64,000 nucleotides of DNA from Fusibacter sp. A1 (GTDB lineage Bacteria; Bacillota; Clostridia; Peptostreptococcales; Acidaminobacteraceae): contig NZ_QQWI01000007.1 in assembly GCF_004125825.1 (NCBI RefSeq), forward strand, positions 62,001 through 126,000. The letters run 5' to 3'. Position 1 is the first letter of the stretch. Each line of letters starts with the position of its first letter. The notes under the pieces are model-generated. The model had not been told where the DNA came from, ran no database searches, and was given only the letters and a program-made list of their open reading frames with translations. The translations under genes were made by a program, and so were the position numbers. Of the stretch, positions 54,889 to 64,000 are shown one piece after another.

Positions 54889-55908
54889 ATGAGATTAGTA
54901 GGCATTCAAGATTTAAAACACGGTATGATCCTTGGAGAAGACATTTATGGCGGTTTCGACATGCTGATCGCATCCAAGGGTGACATAATCACAGATAAAA
55001 TGAAAGAACTTCTAGTAAGAATGAGTGTTGATTTTGTTTATGTCGATGATTCTTCCAGTGATGAAAACACTACCCTTTCCGAAGAGGACAGACAAGAAAT
55101 ACTCACAGCGATTTCAGAAACTTTCACAACCTATCGTTTACTTGGAAAAAATGTATTCAGCAAAATCAAGTCACCAGTAATGGATATTGTACAGTCCATC
55201 ATGATCGATGACCACGCACTTGCCTTATTACTGAGCTTAAAATGCATAGACAACTACAGTTACGAACATAGTGTGCACGTGGGATTGCTCTCAGGCATGA
55301 TCGCGTACTGGCAGGACAAACCTGCCAAGTCGATCAAAGATGCGATCTACGCCGGATTGTTTCATGACGTTGGTAAAATAACAGTTAACAAATCCATTTT
55401 ACTTAAGCCTTTTCCGCTTTCTACTGACGAGTTCGATACGGCGAAGAACCATGTTCTTGACGGACTTGAATTACTAAACGGCTTGGCAGAAATGAACGAT
55501 GATGTCAGACTGGCGATCATGCATCACCACGAACGCAGAAATGGTTCGGGTTATCCTCAGGGCTTGACAGGTCCCTCAATTCACCCGATTGCCAACATCG
55601 TGGCTGTTGCAGATGTCTATGACGCCTCCATTTCAAAAAAATGCTACAAGGAAGCCATATCGCCAGTAGCCGCATGCGAAGAGATTTTCACAGAAAGTCT
55701 GGATCTCCTTGATCCGACAGCATCTACCACGCTAATAAGGAACCTGCAAAAGTTATACGTTGGACTTAAAGTCATACTTTCCAACGGCGAAACCGGAGAA
55801 ATTGTTTTCTTAAATAAATTCGACCCTAACAAACCCCTCGTAAGAGCGGGAGATAACTTTTATGATTTGATGCAATCGAGCAGCCCGACGATCACCGGCG
55901 TCTGCTGA
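54889..55908 (+). CDS. HD-GYP c-di-GMP phosphodiesterase-like protein
   Basis: 339 residues. An N-terminal region of about 100 residues (VGIQDLKHGMILGEDIY) like the PilZ-type/HD-associated domain precedes the HD-GYP domain: HD at 159-160 (GLFHDVGKI) and HHERRNGSGYP at 213-223. The usual KPG reads KPF and the HHExxDGxGYP aspartate is Asn, so activity may be altered. It would degrade c-di-GMP if active. It lies beside a chemoreceptor gene and adds to the c-di-GMP components in the window. Confidence 0.85.
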   Translation: MRLVGIQDLKHGMILGEDIYGGFDMLIASKGDIITDKMKELLVRMSVDFVYVDDSSSDENTTLSEEDRQEILTAISETFTTYRLLGKNVFSKIKSPVMDIVQSIMIDDHALALLLSLKCIDNYSYEHSVHVGLLSGMIAYWQDKPAKSIKDAIYAGLFHDVGKITVNKSILLKPFPLSTDEFDTAKNHVLDGLELLNGLAEMNDDVRLAIMHHHERRNGSGYPQGLTGPSIHPIANIVAVADVYDASISKKCYKEAISPVAACEEIFTESLDLLDPTASTTLIRNLQKLYVGLKVILSNGETGEIVFLNKFDPNKPLVRAGDNFYDLMQSSSPTITGVC

Positions 55909-55927
55909 TCACTCAAAGATGAAAAAA

Positions 55928-55960
55928 CAAAGCCTGATGAGCGATCATCAGGCTTTTTCT
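55928..55960 (+). terminator. Terminator of the HD-GYP gene
   Basis: AAGCCTGATGA-GCGA-TCATCAGGCTT (55930-55955) followed by TTTCT. It may also serve the convergent MCP gene, whose stop is about 10 bases further on. Confidence 0.85.
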
Positions 55961-55969
55961 GTACCACTC

Positions 55970-58819
55970 CTAGGAATACTTTCCAAAATCGTCATCAAGT
56001 TCAATGTATTCGACGCGGTCTTTTCGCGAGGTTGCGGAGAGCTTGTTCTTCTTGGCATATTGATTGAATACATCTTTTGCAGCCTTTCCAGAGTCCATAT
56101 GATTCCTTAGGTTAAAACGACTGATCATCGCTTTGAGCATTTCAGCCTGCGAGCTTAACTCTTCGCTGGATGATGCAGATTCTTCCGCAGTCGCCGAATT
56201 GGTTTGCGTCACATCCGATATCTGATTCACACCCTGACTGATCTCTTGAAGTCCTTGCACCTGTTGATTGCTCAAGACCGTAATCGAAGAGATAATCTTC
56301 TGCGACTCATATACGCCCTTTATAATCTTATCAAGAGCGCTTGCGGTATCGCCAGCCTTAATCGTACCAAGCTCGACGGTCTTTTGGGACTTCTCAATCA
56401 GAGTTGTGATTTCTTTAGCCGCTTTTGCACTGCGCGCCGCTAAGTCCCTGACTTCAGCCGCTACGACCGCAAAACCTTTTCCGTGTTCGCCCGCCCTCGC
56501 CGCTTCGACGGCTGCATTAAGAGCAAGTATATTGGTCTGAAAAGCAATTTCATCAATCACCTTGATTATCTTCGAAATATTATCACTCGCTAAGTTTATC
56601 GCATCCATCGCATCAACCATTTCTACCATCTGAGCATTGCTGTTCTGCGCATCTGCTATCACCGTTTTTCCGATTTCATCTGCCTCGTTGGCTTGATGTG
56701 CGTTTTCAACGGATTGATTGGCTATGACATCAATAAATGAGCTGATTTCTTCCACAGCACTTGCTTGTTCTGTTGCACCTTGCGACAGATACTGAGCGCT
56801 ACCGCTAACCTGATCGGCAGCAGAAGATACTTGGTCCGACGCCTGATTCATTTCTTGCAAGAGATGGTTGAAGGAATCAAGGATATAATTGATCGCATCT
56901 CTAATCTGAGTGAAATCTCCATCAAGTTCCGTTCCCATGTACATATTCAAGTTTCCATCAGCGATATTCTTTAGGTACTTGTTGATCTCTGAGACGATCA
57001 TTTCAATCGTATCCATCGACGCGTTGACCGCATCTTTTATCTGCGCATGGTCACCTTTGTAGTCGCCCCTGATCCTTGCATCCAACTCACCGTTTGAAAG
57101 AGCCTTCAAGACAACCTGCGCTTCCTTCACAGGTTCGATCACAGCAGAGAGTGTTTGATTGACGCCTATGACTATTTTCTTGAAGTCGCCCATGTGACTG
57201 TCGCTTGAGATCCGGTAGGACAACTCGCCATCTATCGCATGATCAATCAAGTCGTTTGTATCATGTACAAGGTTGTTGACAGCGACGATCATCCTATTGA
57301 TGCTCTCCTTTGTCGTATTGAACTCGCCATGATATGTTTCTGTAAGTTCCGGCAAGATGACACCGTTACTGATTGCCTGCAAATATTTGTTTGTCACATC
57401 AATCGGTGCCTTTAGTACGGAAACGATGCCATGAACACCTTCGTACAACTCTCCCCAAAACCCTTCAAAATCCAGCGTATGGTCAAGATTCAATTGTCCT
57501 AATCGAACCGCCTTTATCACTCGATTTGTTTCCGACTGGATTTCAAGAATAGTCGTAACGGCATTCTTCAGGCTCATATTTAGCACGTCTTTCTCGCTAC
57601 GTGGATTGATCGATACGCTAGCATCACCTTTTGCGAGCGACTTCATCGCTTCGGTCTGCTCGACAACCGATTTGGTGATCTTTCCAAACGCATGAGAAAG
57701 TGATCCAATCTCGTCTTTACCTGGGTTCGCGTCCAGATAAATCTCTATGTCACCTACAGCCAACTGTTTGGCCGCTGCAGTGATCGTTCCGATATCCTTC
57801 ACAAGTTTTTTGATGATTATGAAGTTGATAAGCGTACCTACAGCAACCGCGGTGATAAACCCTGCCAACATGACTGCTCTCGTATTGTCGATTGTCTCGA
57901 CGCTTAAGTCAGCGACCGTTTTCGACCGCTCCAGTCCTTTATCTGCGATATTCGTAGCCTGCTGCTGCAAGGTCGCTGTCGCTGTTATCCTATCAAGCGA
58001 AAGACTTGATGCCTCACTCATGATTTTAAGCATGTCCTCCATCGCCTTCTGGTAGTTGTCAGCCGCTAACCGTATATTTTGCAGCTGAATGACATTGATT
58101 TGATCTGTCGACACCAGAATCAGATCATCGATTTCTTTACCAATGACGTCAAAATTGGAAAACGCATCGGAGATAAGCGCTGTATTCTTCCCAGACAACG
58201 CCTTGAAGTTCGCAATTCTTGTTTCATTGCCGCTATCAATGACATTATTGATGGACATGATCTTGTCGAGTCTGCTTTCCAACCTTTTTTGAGAGAATTC
58301 CTCATTGATTTCTTTTGTGAACTTCGCATTTTGGTCGCTTAAGTAACTTTTAGCCTGCTCCATGTAATCAGTTGCCGCCACATTGAGCGTGCTAATTTTC
58401 ACATCATAGTCATCGCTAAGCGCTTTGGTCTCAAAAATCAAAGCTTTCACCTCGGCAGCCACTACTTCAAACTCCGCTAGTTCCGATTTCAGCACGTCAA
58501 GATCAGGGTACTTGTCCACCAGATCTTTACCGTCATCAAGCAATGATTCGATTTTTCCTAAGCCGGTGAGTGCCGCCTCGTAATCTTGTGTCAAGTTGAA
58601 ATTCTCGCCAAAAACGCTGATATGGTAAAGCATGTCTGAAACTTCCGTCTCGATCTTTTTAGCGATTTCAACTTCTACCAAATACTCATTCGCCTGTTCT
58701 GTCGCGACTGTGCTGATGCCTTCTAAAAGGATGAACGCGTAACCCATCACAACCGTGATGATCAATAGCATCGAACCTATACCAATCGCAACTTTTAATC
58801 CGATTTTTATATTTTTCAC
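55970..58819 (-). CDS. Methyl-accepting chemotaxis protein with poly-HAMP linker
   Basis: 949 residues. TM1 (about 10-35), an extracytoplasmic helical region (about 40-310), TM2 (about 315-335), then HAMP and several HAMP-like repeats ([16 protein letters not shown]..., [34 protein letters not shown]) up to about 690. The signalling hairpin with [21 protein letters not shown] and [14 protein letters not shown] follows, then a C-terminal tail ([13 protein letters not shown]). It senses an unknown ligand. The GTG start at 58819 has GGAGG 8 bases upstream; earlier ATGs in the ORF lie upstream of this site. It follows a GGDEF-like remnant and terminator. Confidence 0.92.
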   Translation of the reverse strand: MKNIKIGLKVAIGIGSMLLIITVVMGYAFILLEGISTVATEQANEYLVEVEIAKKIETEVSDMLYHISVFGENFNLTQDYEAALTGLGKIESLLDDGKDLVDKYPDLDVLKSELAEFEVVAAEVKALIFETKALSDDYDVKISTLNVAATDYMEQAKSYLSDQNAKFTKEINEEFSQKRLESRLDKIMSINNVIDSGNETRIANFKALSGKNTALISDAFSNFDVIGKEIDDLILVSTDQINVIQLQNIRLAADNYQKAMEDMLKIMSEASSLSLDRITATATLQQQATNIADKGLERSKTVADLSVETIDNTRAVMLAGFITAVAVGTLINFIIIKKLVKDIGTITAAAKQLAVGDIEIYLDANPGKDEIGSLSHAFGKITKSVVEQTEAMKSLAKGDASVSINPRSEKDVLNMSLKNAVTTILEIQSETNRVIKAVRLGQLNLDHTLDFEGFWGELYEGVHGIVSVLKAPIDVTNKYLQAISNGVILPELTETYHGEFNTTKESINRMIVAVNNLVHDTNDLIDHAIDGELSYRISSDSHMGDFKKIVIGVNQTLSAVIEPVKEAQVVLKALSNGELDARIRGDYKGDHAQIKDAVNASMDTIEMIVSEINKYLKNIADGNLNMYMGTELDGDFTQIRDAINYILDSFNHLLQEMNQASDQVSSAADQVSGSAQYLSQGATEQASAVEEISSFIDVIANQSVENAHQANEADEIGKTVIADAQNSNAQMVEMVDAMDAINLASDNISKIIKVIDEIAFQTNILALNAAVEAARAGEHGKGFAVVAAEVRDLAARSAKAAKEITTLIEKSQKTVELGTIKAGDTASALDKIIKGVYESQKIISSITVLSNQQVQGLQEISQGVNQISDVTQTNSATAEESASSSEELSSQAEMLKAMISRFNLRNHMDSGKAAKDVFNQYAKKNKLSATSRKDRVEYIELDDDFGKYS

Positions 58820-58887
58820 TCTCCATTCCTCCATTCTATTGGCCATATACCCAAAGAATGGTGGAAATGTCTCTCTTGACATAACTG

Positions 58888-58929
58888 GACAAAAAACGGG
58901 CAATTTTGACTATGTCAAAAGTTGCCCGT
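58888..58929 (-). terminator. Terminator of the lost gene upstream of the MCP
   Basis: GGGCAACTTTTGAC/GTCAAAATTGCCC hairpin (58896-58929) followed by TTTTTTG on the minus strand. No intact gene now ends here; it belongs to the GGDEF-like remnant and isolates the MCP from the GNAT gene. Confidence 0.85.
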
Positions 58930-58932
58930 TCA

Positions 58933-59037
58933 TTATCGGTCGTCTTTACGTCTGCCGCAAATTCGTTTCGATTTTTGTAGATACATCTTTTCGTCCGCTT
59001 CCTTTGATGCTTGTGTTACCATAACCTTGACTGCTCT
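58933..59037 (-). pseudogene. 3' remnant of a GGDEF-domain (diguanylate cyclase) gene
   Basis: Between the GNAT stop and the terminator, 34 sense codons end at TAA 58933-58935: VMVTQASKEADEKMYLQKSK then RICGRRKDDR. The segment EADEKMYLQK matches the typical end of GGDEF domains (LIKEADEKMYxxK). It has no start with a good ribosome binding site. Placed before a strong terminator, it looks like the decayed 3' end of a diguanylate cyclase gene. Confidence 0.5.
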
Positions 59038-59041
59038 TTTT

Positions 59042-59521
59042 CTAGAGTACTTTATGGTAGATCAAATCATCGATATAGGCGTTTAAAGTTTTCTCATATT
59101 CATGCATCGACACTCTTCCTGCTAGCTCGAACCCACACTTTTCAATAGTTTTTATCGAAGGTTTGTTCCAAGAATAGATATAGGTTCTTGCGATAACCAC
59201 ACCTTTTCTCTTCTGATCTTCAAGACCGAACAGGGTCAGCTTCGATGCGAGCTCACGCCTCCTGAAGGTCGGATGAACGGCACAGGCTATATATGCCGAA
59301 TGCGACTTGTTGCCACTTCCCCTTTTGGCCCTAAACATCGCTGCGACCATATCGTCCTCTACGGCGATATAGAGGGTCACTGCTTCGTCCAGCAACCAGT
59401 TCTCAATAACCGACAGACTTGTTCCATCGGTAAAACTCATTCTTGCGTCCGTTCTTATCATCTCTTTGCAAAAATCATATATTTTGTATGCATCTTCATC
59501 CCTGGCTATCTTAAAATCCAT
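59042..59521 (-). CDS. GNAT-family acetyltransferase
   Basis: 159 residues. GNAT fold: N-terminal FKIARDEDAYKIYDFCKEMI, acetyl-CoA motif region HPTFRRRELASKLTLFGLE with V/R-rich P-loop, then TYIYSWNKPSIKTIEKCGFELAG. Substrate unknown. The start is ATG 59521 with GGGAGGTG upstream; the two preceding codons belong to that site. It is divergent from the rhodanese genes. Confidence 0.88.
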   Translation of the reverse strand: MDFKIARDEDAYKIYDFCKEMIRTDARMSFTDGTSLSVIENWLLDEAVTLYIAVEDDMVAAMFRAKRGSGNKSHSAYIACAVHPTFRRRELASKLTLFGLEDQKRKGVVIARTYIYSWNKPSIKTIEKCGFELAGRVSMHEYEKTLNAYIDDLIYHKVL

Positions 59522-59631
59522 ACGCACCTCCCGATTTACATTTATACCTAATTATACAACACCAAACCAAGCTATGTTCAATTAGTTCTATTTATCTCTG
59601 AAAATATTTCGCTTTATTCATAGATTTGCCC

Positions 59632-59665
59632 TTGCTTATTCCAAAAGTACATGATAATATTATCA
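59632..59665 (+). promoter_or_regulatory. Rhodanese operon promoter with TGATAATATTATCA palindrome
   Basis: TTGCTT (59632-59637), 17-bp spacer, TAATAT (59655-59660). A perfect 14-bp palindrome TGATAATATTATCA (59652-59665) covers the -10. Confidence 0.6.
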
Positions 59666-59672
59666 CAACAGG

Positions 59673-59691
59673 ACCCCCGTAGGTAGGGGGT
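59673..59691 (+). promoter_or_regulatory. CsoR/CstR-like operator candidate
   Basis: ACCCCC-GTAGGTA-GGGGGT, a 6-7-6 inverted repeat just downstream of the promoter of two rhodanese genes. CstR/CsoR-family repressors bind G/C-rich inverted repeats of this type and control sulfur-transfer genes in response to persulfides. Spacing is longer than some known sites, so the assignment is an inference. Confidence 0.5.
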
Positions 59692-59717
59692 AATTAAATT
59701 TTAAGGAGACTTTTTTA

Positions 59718-60005
59718 ATGAAACATATCAGACCATCAGAGTTGGCGTCATTCATCAAAGAAAACAATCATGAGGTAACGTTGATCGATGTCAGATCCCC
59801 AGGCGAGTACCACGGCGGAAACATCGCAGGATTCAAAAATATTCCACTGGACACTCTGATGAACAACATGTCATCGATTGATTTTTCAAAACCGACAGTA
59901 GTAATGTGTCACTCAGGAAGCCGTAGCTTAATGGCTACAAGAATGCTTGAGATGGCCGGACACGAAAACGTACTTAACCTATCAGGCGGTTACATGGCAT
60001 TCTAA
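59718..60005 (+). CDS. Single-domain cytoplasmic rhodanese
   Basis: 95 residues. Transfers sulfane sulfur via a persulfide on Cys64 (VVMCHSGSRS). It contains VTLIDVRSPGEYHGGNIAGF and ends with the typical NVLNLSGGYMAF. No signal or membrane helix. It starts behind TTAAGGAGACTTTTTTA and is 9 bases before the second rhodanese. Confidence 0.94.
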   Translation: MKHIRPSELASFIKENNHEVTLIDVRSPGEYHGGNIAGFKNIPLDTLMNNMSSIDFSKPTVVMCHSGSRSLMATRMLEMAGHENVLNLSGGYMAF

Positions 60006-60014
60006 GGAGGCATC

Positions 60015-60371
60015 ATGAATTATATTCTTATACTATTTGTTGCAGTAGTTGTTCTTTATTTCCTTACAAAAAACAACAAAAGCGACGTTGATCAGATTTC
60101 ATCTGAAACACTAAAAGACCTATTAAAAGAAAAGAATCATCAGTTTATCGATGTGAGGACGCCATCCGAGTTTTCTGCAAGCAAAATCAAGGGATTCAAA
60201 AACATCCCCCTTGCCAGCCTTAACAGCAGAAAGCACGAGATCAAAACGGATCAACCCGTAGTAGTGATCTGCGCATCCGGTGCAAGAAGCATGTCGGCAG
60301 CGTCAATGTTGACAAAATCAGGTTATAAAGTTATCAATGTAAAGGGCGGAATGTCCAGTTATAGAGCATAA
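60015..60371 (+). CDS. Membrane-anchored rhodanese
   Basis: 118 residues. An N-terminal helix (YILILFVAVVVLYFL) anchors it, and a rhodanese domain follows: FIDVRTPSEFSASKIKGF, catalytic Cys86 in VVVICASGARSM. It ends VINVKGGMSSYRA. Same operon as the first rhodanese, behind AAGGAGG. The orientation of the domain (inside or outside) is not settled. Confidence 0.93.
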   Translation: MNYILILFVAVVVLYFLTKNNKSDVDQISSETLKDLLKEKNHQFIDVRTPSEFSASKIKGFKNIPLASLNSRKHEIKTDQPVVVICASGARSMSAASMLTKSGYKVINVKGGMSSYRA

Positions 60372-60372
60372 G

Positions 60373-60403
60373 AAAAAGCCAGTTCAAAACGAACTGGTTT
60401 TTT
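60373..60403. terminator. Bidirectional terminator, rhodanese / histidine kinase
   Basis: AAAAGCCAGTTC-AAAAC-GAACTGGTTTTTT (60374-60403) with T-runs on both strands between convergent genes. Confidence 0.88.
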
Positions 60404-62119
60404 CTATCTTTTCGGTATTGTAAAAGTCACCGTCGTTCCGACACCGATCTTAGAGTCTATTTTGAGACCGAAGTCTTCACCGTAGACCAGTTTCAACCTT
60501 TGATCGACATTGCTAAGTCCAACGCCGCCCAACCTTACTCTATCTTCATTCATGGGCTTCGCAGGATCAAACCCTTTACCGTTATCGGCAATGTCAATCC
60601 ACAAGTTCTCTTCACTTTGATTTATTTCGATGCTTATATGCCCGTGCGCCCCACCTTCTCTTATTCCATGATAAATCGCATTTTCAACAATGGGCTGCAA
60701 TATCAGTTTTGGAACCATATAAAGCGATGCATCCATTGAGCAAATTATCTCATAATCCAGTTCTTCAGCATATCTTTCTTCCTGAATCGTCAGATAATGA
60801 CTGACATGGTCCAGTTCTTCTTTTAAGGTGATGAGTCCCTCATCCTGTTTTAACGATAGTCGTAGTAGCTCTGCGAGTGATTTTGTCACTAACACCACCT
60901 TGTCCGTCTCACCGAACTCCGCAAGCCAGATAATCGTATCCAGCGTATTATATAAGAAATGTGGATTGATTTGACTCTGAAGGGCCTGAAGCTCGTATTT
61001 TCTGATCATTTCTTGCTTGTCGGTCAGTTCCTGTAGCAGGGACTTGATCTTATCAAGCATGTTGTTGTATTGCATGGTAAGCTCGACAACTTCAGATGAC
61101 CCAGCGGCTGGAATACTCACATGCCTCCACTTACCATCTATCGTTTTCATGGCATTTTCAAGCTTCTCAATTGGAGAAGTCATACGCTTTGCCATCAATG
61201 CCCCACCTATCATGCCTAAAACCATTACGATAAGCCCTACGAGAATCATGGATTCCACCAGCTGCCTTCTTAAAAAAGCCACATTGTCCAGTGAAGAAAG
61301 TCCGACCATGATCCAATCCGAATGTCCGATCTCCGTCTTAAAGGTAATGAGTCCGATTTCACTCTGATGCCCAGGTCCGAGTTCACATATCGATATTAGC
61401 GACTGGGCCTTTTTAGCATCTGCGAAATAACTCACATCGGGATGATATACCACTTGACCGTTTGCTGAAACAATGAAGGCATATCCTGTATCCCCTAGCG
61501 GCAGACTCACCAGATAATCTTCAATAAAGTTATAATCGATGTCGATAAGGAGCACGCCTAGATGACGGTTGTCCTCATCCACTATTTCTCTACTTACAGA
61601 CACGACCCAAGTATTCTTATCCATTGTAAACTCAGTTCTTCTTGCAGAATTTAAGGCAGGCATCTGATGACTGTTCTTAGCCTCCATATACCATGATTCA
61701 TCCATCATGTCAGAAGACGTCTCCATCAGCATTTGTGCGCCCGCATAGACCATACCGCCGTCTTTCCCGATAAGGGCGATGGAGACTATCCTGTCATCAC
61801 TATCACTGGCAACATCAAGGAGCGCCTTCAAAGCATTTTTGGACTCATCACTTTCGTTCTTCAGACTGTCGATCGTGTCGGGATGCATTGCGATTAAATC
61901 AGATAAGCTCTTCACCTTGTCAAGGTAACCCTCAATATACTTGCCGCTCTGTTCAACGGCCTCTGAGGTCTGTTTAAGCGCATCGTTCAAAACAATGGAT
62001 GACGCACTCATGTAAAAAAGCGCGCTAAGTAGCGTGACGGCAATCACAGTCGTCACACCTAAATAGATCGAAATCCTTACATTCATCTGGTTCATCCGTT
62101 TTGACTTAAACTTGAACAT
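60404..62119 (-). CDS. YesM-type sensor histidine kinase
   Basis: 571 residues. TM1 (about 18-40), an extracytoplasmic dCACHE-like sensor (about 45-280), TM2 (about 285-305), HAMP (to about 360) and a His_kinase/HATPase_c module with NPHFLYNTLDTIIW (phospho-His), then VPKLILQPIVENAIYHGI and the G-box region ADNGKGFDP, GVGLSNVDQRL. Partner of the overlapping AraC-type regulator. Ligand unknown. ATG at 62119 overlaps the regulator stop by 14 bases. Confidence 0.93.
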   Translation of the reverse strand: MFKFKSKRMNQMNVRISIYLGVTTVIAVTLLSALFYMSASSIVLNDALKQTSEAVEQSGKYIEGYLDKVKSLSDLIAMHPDTIDSLKNESDESKNALKALLDVASDSDDRIVSIALIGKDGGMVYAGAQMLMETSSDMMDESWYMEAKNSHQMPALNSARRTEFTMDKNTWVVSVSREIVDEDNRHLGVLLIDIDYNFIEDYLVSLPLGDTGYAFIVSANGQVVYHPDVSYFADAKKAQSLISICELGPGHQSEIGLITFKTEIGHSDWIMVGLSSLDNVAFLRRQLVESMILVGLIVMVLGMIGGALMAKRMTSPIEKLENAMKTIDGKWRHVSIPAAGSSEVVELTMQYNNMLDKIKSLLQELTDKQEMIRKYELQALQSQINPHFLYNTLDTIIWLAEFGETDKVVLVTKSLAELLRLSLKQDEGLITLKEELDHVSHYLTIQEERYAEELDYEIICSMDASLYMVPKLILQPIVENAIYHGIREGGAHGHISIEINQSEENLWIDIADNGKGFDPAKPMNEDRVRLGGVGLSNVDQRLKLVYGEDFGLKIDSKIGVGTTVTFTIPKR

Positions 62120-62885
62120 CGCGACCCCTCACTTGATTTCGGTACTGCTTGGGAGTGCTTCCCACAATTTTTTTAAACCGAGTGGCAAAGTAATTGACAT
62201 CTTCATATCCGACCGCTTGTGAGATCTCGTAGTTTTTCATCTCGGTTGTCAGGAGTAATAGTTTGGCCTTTTCAATTCGTATTTTTGCCACATAATCTTG
62301 AAAAGCGAGACCAAAGGAATCTTTGAAGACTCCGCTCAGATATCCCGAACTGAATCCTACCTCGTCAGCAAGGCTTGACAAGCTGAACCCGCTTTCAAAA
62401 ATATGTTCTTCTACAAGTTTTTTCAACTGCATTTCAACCGTACTTTCGACTATGCCTGCAGATGGCATTGCAGAAATATCAAGACTCTTCAATTCCTTAT
62501 GAACCGATTCCTTTTCAATCGACTGAATCAGTTTTCTAAGAATCTCATCGATATCTTTTTTTGTAACCGGCTTCAAAATATATTCTTCAACACCCGCTCG
62601 CAAAGCTTCAATGGCGTAATCAAAATAATCGTATCCTGTAATCATGCAGATTTTAACCGTTTTATTCAATTCCTTCAACCGTTTTGCAAAGGTCAGACCG
62701 TCCATTTTAGGCATGTTGATATCAAGCAACACGATATCAGGAACGACCGTCCCACAGATTTTTAAAGCCTCTTCACCATTACTGGCCTCTACGATCTCCT
62801 TAATACCCAGCCCACTTAAATCGACGAGGGATTTTATCCCTCGCCTCATCAATGGTTCGTCATCTATGATCAAAAGTGTATACAT
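62106..62885 (-). CDS. YesN-type AraC response regulator
   Basis: 259 residues. Receiver domain (LLIIDDEPLMRRGIKSL, acceptor Asp in IVLLDINMPKMDG, Lys in YILKPVTK) and two AraC helix-turn-helix motifs near the C-terminus (LADEVGFSSGYLSGVFKDSFG, ISQAVGYEDVNYFATRFKK). It would activate genes responding to the YesM-type kinase. The start at 62885 (MYTLLIID) is preceded by GGCAGGTAGAG; an ORF extension to 62936 overlaps msrAB. It follows msrAB by about 20 bases. Confidence 0.94.
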   Translation of the reverse strand: MYTLLIIDDEPLMRRGIKSLVDLSGLGIKEIVEASNGEEALKICGTVVPDIVLLDINMPKMDGLTFAKRLKELNKTVKICMITGYDYFDYAIEALRAGVEEYILKPVTKKDIDEILRKLIQSIEKESVHKELKSLDISAMPSAGIVESTVEMQLKKLVEEHIFESGFSLSSLADEVGFSSGYLSGVFKDSFGLAFQDYVAKIRIEKAKLLLLTTEMKNYEISQAVGYEDVNYFATRFKKIVGSTPKQYRNQVRGRDVQV

Positions 62886-62904
62886 ATGCTCTACCTGCCT
62901 GCTA

Positions 62905-64000
62905 TTATTTTTCGATTGTGTGTATAAGATAACCATACCCTTTTGATGTCATCTCTTCAAGGGCTATAAATTCAATCGAAGCGCTATTGATGCAATACCT
63001 CAATCCGCCCTTATCCTTTGGTCCGTCTTCAAAAACATGTCCAAGATGACTGTCTCCCGATCTGCTTCTAACTTCTGTCCTTGACATGTTGAAGCTTTTA
63101 TCCTCAACATACTTGACCACTTCAGGAACAATTGGTTTTGTAAAACTCGGCCAACCACATGATGAATCGTATTTGTCATTTGAAGAAAATACAGGTTCTC
63201 CAGTAGCCACATCCACATAAATTCCTGGTTCAAAGGTATCCCAATATTCGTTCGAGAAAGCTCTTTCGGTTTGATTGAGCTGGGTTACCCTATATTGAAA
63301 ATCAGTCAGTTTTTCTTTCAACGCCTCATCGCTTGGTTTAGGGTACCAGCTTTCGTTGATTACAACCTCTTCGACTGTAAACAGGTCTATATGACAATAC
63401 CCGTTCGGATTCTTCTCTAAATAGTCTTGATGGTACTCTTCAGCCAAATAGTATTGATCGAGAGGTTCCACTTCCACAGCAAGTTTTTTATCATATGCAG
63501 CCTGAACCGTTGCCATCTTTCGGTTGATCACTTCAAGATCTCCGCCGCTCGTGTAATAGATCCCCGTACGATACTGCACACCCTTATCGTTCCCCTGCTT
63601 GTTTAGGCTGACCGGGTCGATTACCTTAAAGTAATACGTAAGCAAGGTATCCAGGTCTACTTTATCCGGATCATATTGCACGCGTACCGTTTCCGCGTGA
63701 CCCGAATTTCTGTAGATCAGATCTTCATAACTTGGATTTTCAGTATTGCCGTTGGCATAACCGCTTGTCACATCATAAACTCCATAAATACGGGCCATAT
63801 AAGCCTCTAGCCCCCAGAAGCACCCTCCAGCCAGATAGATCTCTTGGAGCCTTGTGACATCATAATCGACATTAACATTGGGATTGTCAGGTAAACCGGA
63901 CTTTTTAATGTTATTTGCTTTAGTATTAATACCCATATCAATCTCCTTAACCGTATTTATTGTGCTAGTACATGCACTTACAAGTAGTATGACAACCAGC
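62905..64000 (-). CDS. msrAB: MsrAB methionine sulfoxide reductase lipoprotein, 5' end outside window
   Basis: Fusion of MsrA (about 30-190 from the internal Met; catalytic Cys in [11 protein letters not shown]) and MsrB (about 210-340; SSCGWPSF, catalytic Cys in [12 protein letters not shown]). It reduces both methionine sulfoxide epimers in proteins. The frame stays open beyond the internal ATG at 63936 to 63999. It reads [20 protein letters not shown], a lipobox (VSAC) signal, so the true start lies beyond the right edge and the enzyme is extracytoplasmic. It precedes the YesMN-type system by 20 bases and is probably co-transcribed. Confidence 0.93.
   Translation of the reverse strand, partial: LVVILLVSACTSTINTVKEIDMGINTKANNIKKSGLPDNPNVNVDYDVTRLQEIYLAGGCFWGLEAYMARIYGVYDVTSGYANGNTENPSYEDLIYRNSGHAETVRVQYDPDKVDLDTLLTYYFKVIDPVSLNKQGNDKGVQYRTGIYYTSGGDLEVINRKMATVQAAYDKKLAVEVEPLDQYYLAEEYHQDYLEKNPNGYCHIDLFTVEEVVINESWYPKPSDEALKEKLTDFQYRVTQLNQTERAFSNEYWDTFEPGIYVDVATGEPVFSSNDKYDSSCGWPSFTKPIVPEVVKYVEDKSFNMSRTEVRSRSGDSHLGHVFEDGPKDKGGLRYCINSASIEFIALEEMTSKGYGYLIHTIEK

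Noticed and set aside
63936-63938. ATG at 63936 as the start of msrAB
   Set aside because: Upstream codons in the same frame encode a lipobox signal peptide, and the gene continues past the right edge.

Overview
The window looks like chromosomal DNA from a motile, anaerobic-type member of the Firmicutes, class Clostridia. The supporting gene content is an uninterrupted ruvA-ruvB-spoIID-queA-tgt-yajC-scfA-scfB-secD-secF-recJ-apt block with the SCIFF peptide and its radical SAM maturase, a Tyr T-box, a c-di-GMP-I riboswitch, consensus sigma-A promoters, AGGAGG ribosome binding sites and U-tailed terminators. Chemotaxis and c-di-GMP genes imply motility. A Fusibacter- or Acidaminobacter-like organism is possible, but the genus is a guess. 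No rRNA, tRNA, CRISPR array, prophage or complete transposase gene was seen.

Layout. 1-0.9 kb: 5' part of relA/spoT (minus strand, running off the left edge). 1.1-7.0 kb: accessory zone with a riboswitch-controlled secreted acidic protein, a YefM/YoeB toxin-antitoxin pair, a PadR/DUF1700 pair, a lipoprotein, a gene remnant and two families of short repeats. 7.0-24.8 kb: a starch/maltodextrin island. It has a surface amylase and a surface GH31 enzyme, a MalEFG importer without its ATPase, and a cytoplasmic cyclomaltodextrinase, GH31 glucosidase, MalQ and debranching enzyme. LacI-type and XRE-TPR regulators accompany them. 25.0-26.1 kb: a lone hisC-like aminotransferase. 26.3-39.3 kb: the long housekeeping unit ruvA to apt. 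39.5-48.3 kb: a second minus-strand unit from a B12-binding-type radical SAM gene to a REC/degenerate-GGDEF protein, including nadK, rnhB and yraN. 48.5-64 kb: separate units (NhaC antiporter, GlnK/GlnL-like two-component system, T-box tyrS, HD-GYP protein, large chemoreceptor, GNAT, two rhodaneses, YesMN-type two-component system, and a lipoprotein MsrAB cut by the right edge).

How the genes fit together. Extracellular alpha-glucans would be cut by lipid-anchored enzymes, bound by MalE, imported through MalFG and broken down in the cytoplasm. The divergent malE and amylase promoters carry the same palindromic operator (TGCAACCG-T/A-TTGCA), and cre-like sites lie near other promoters (cyclomaltodextrinase, hisC, nhaC). 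recJ-apt ends in a strong terminator, and about 25 kb of accessory DNA separates apt from relA, which are usually adjacent in Clostridia, so the carbohydrate/accessory block looks inserted there. A c-di-GMP thread runs through the window: riboswitch, REC-GSQSF protein, HD-GYP protein and a short GGDEF-like gene remnant.
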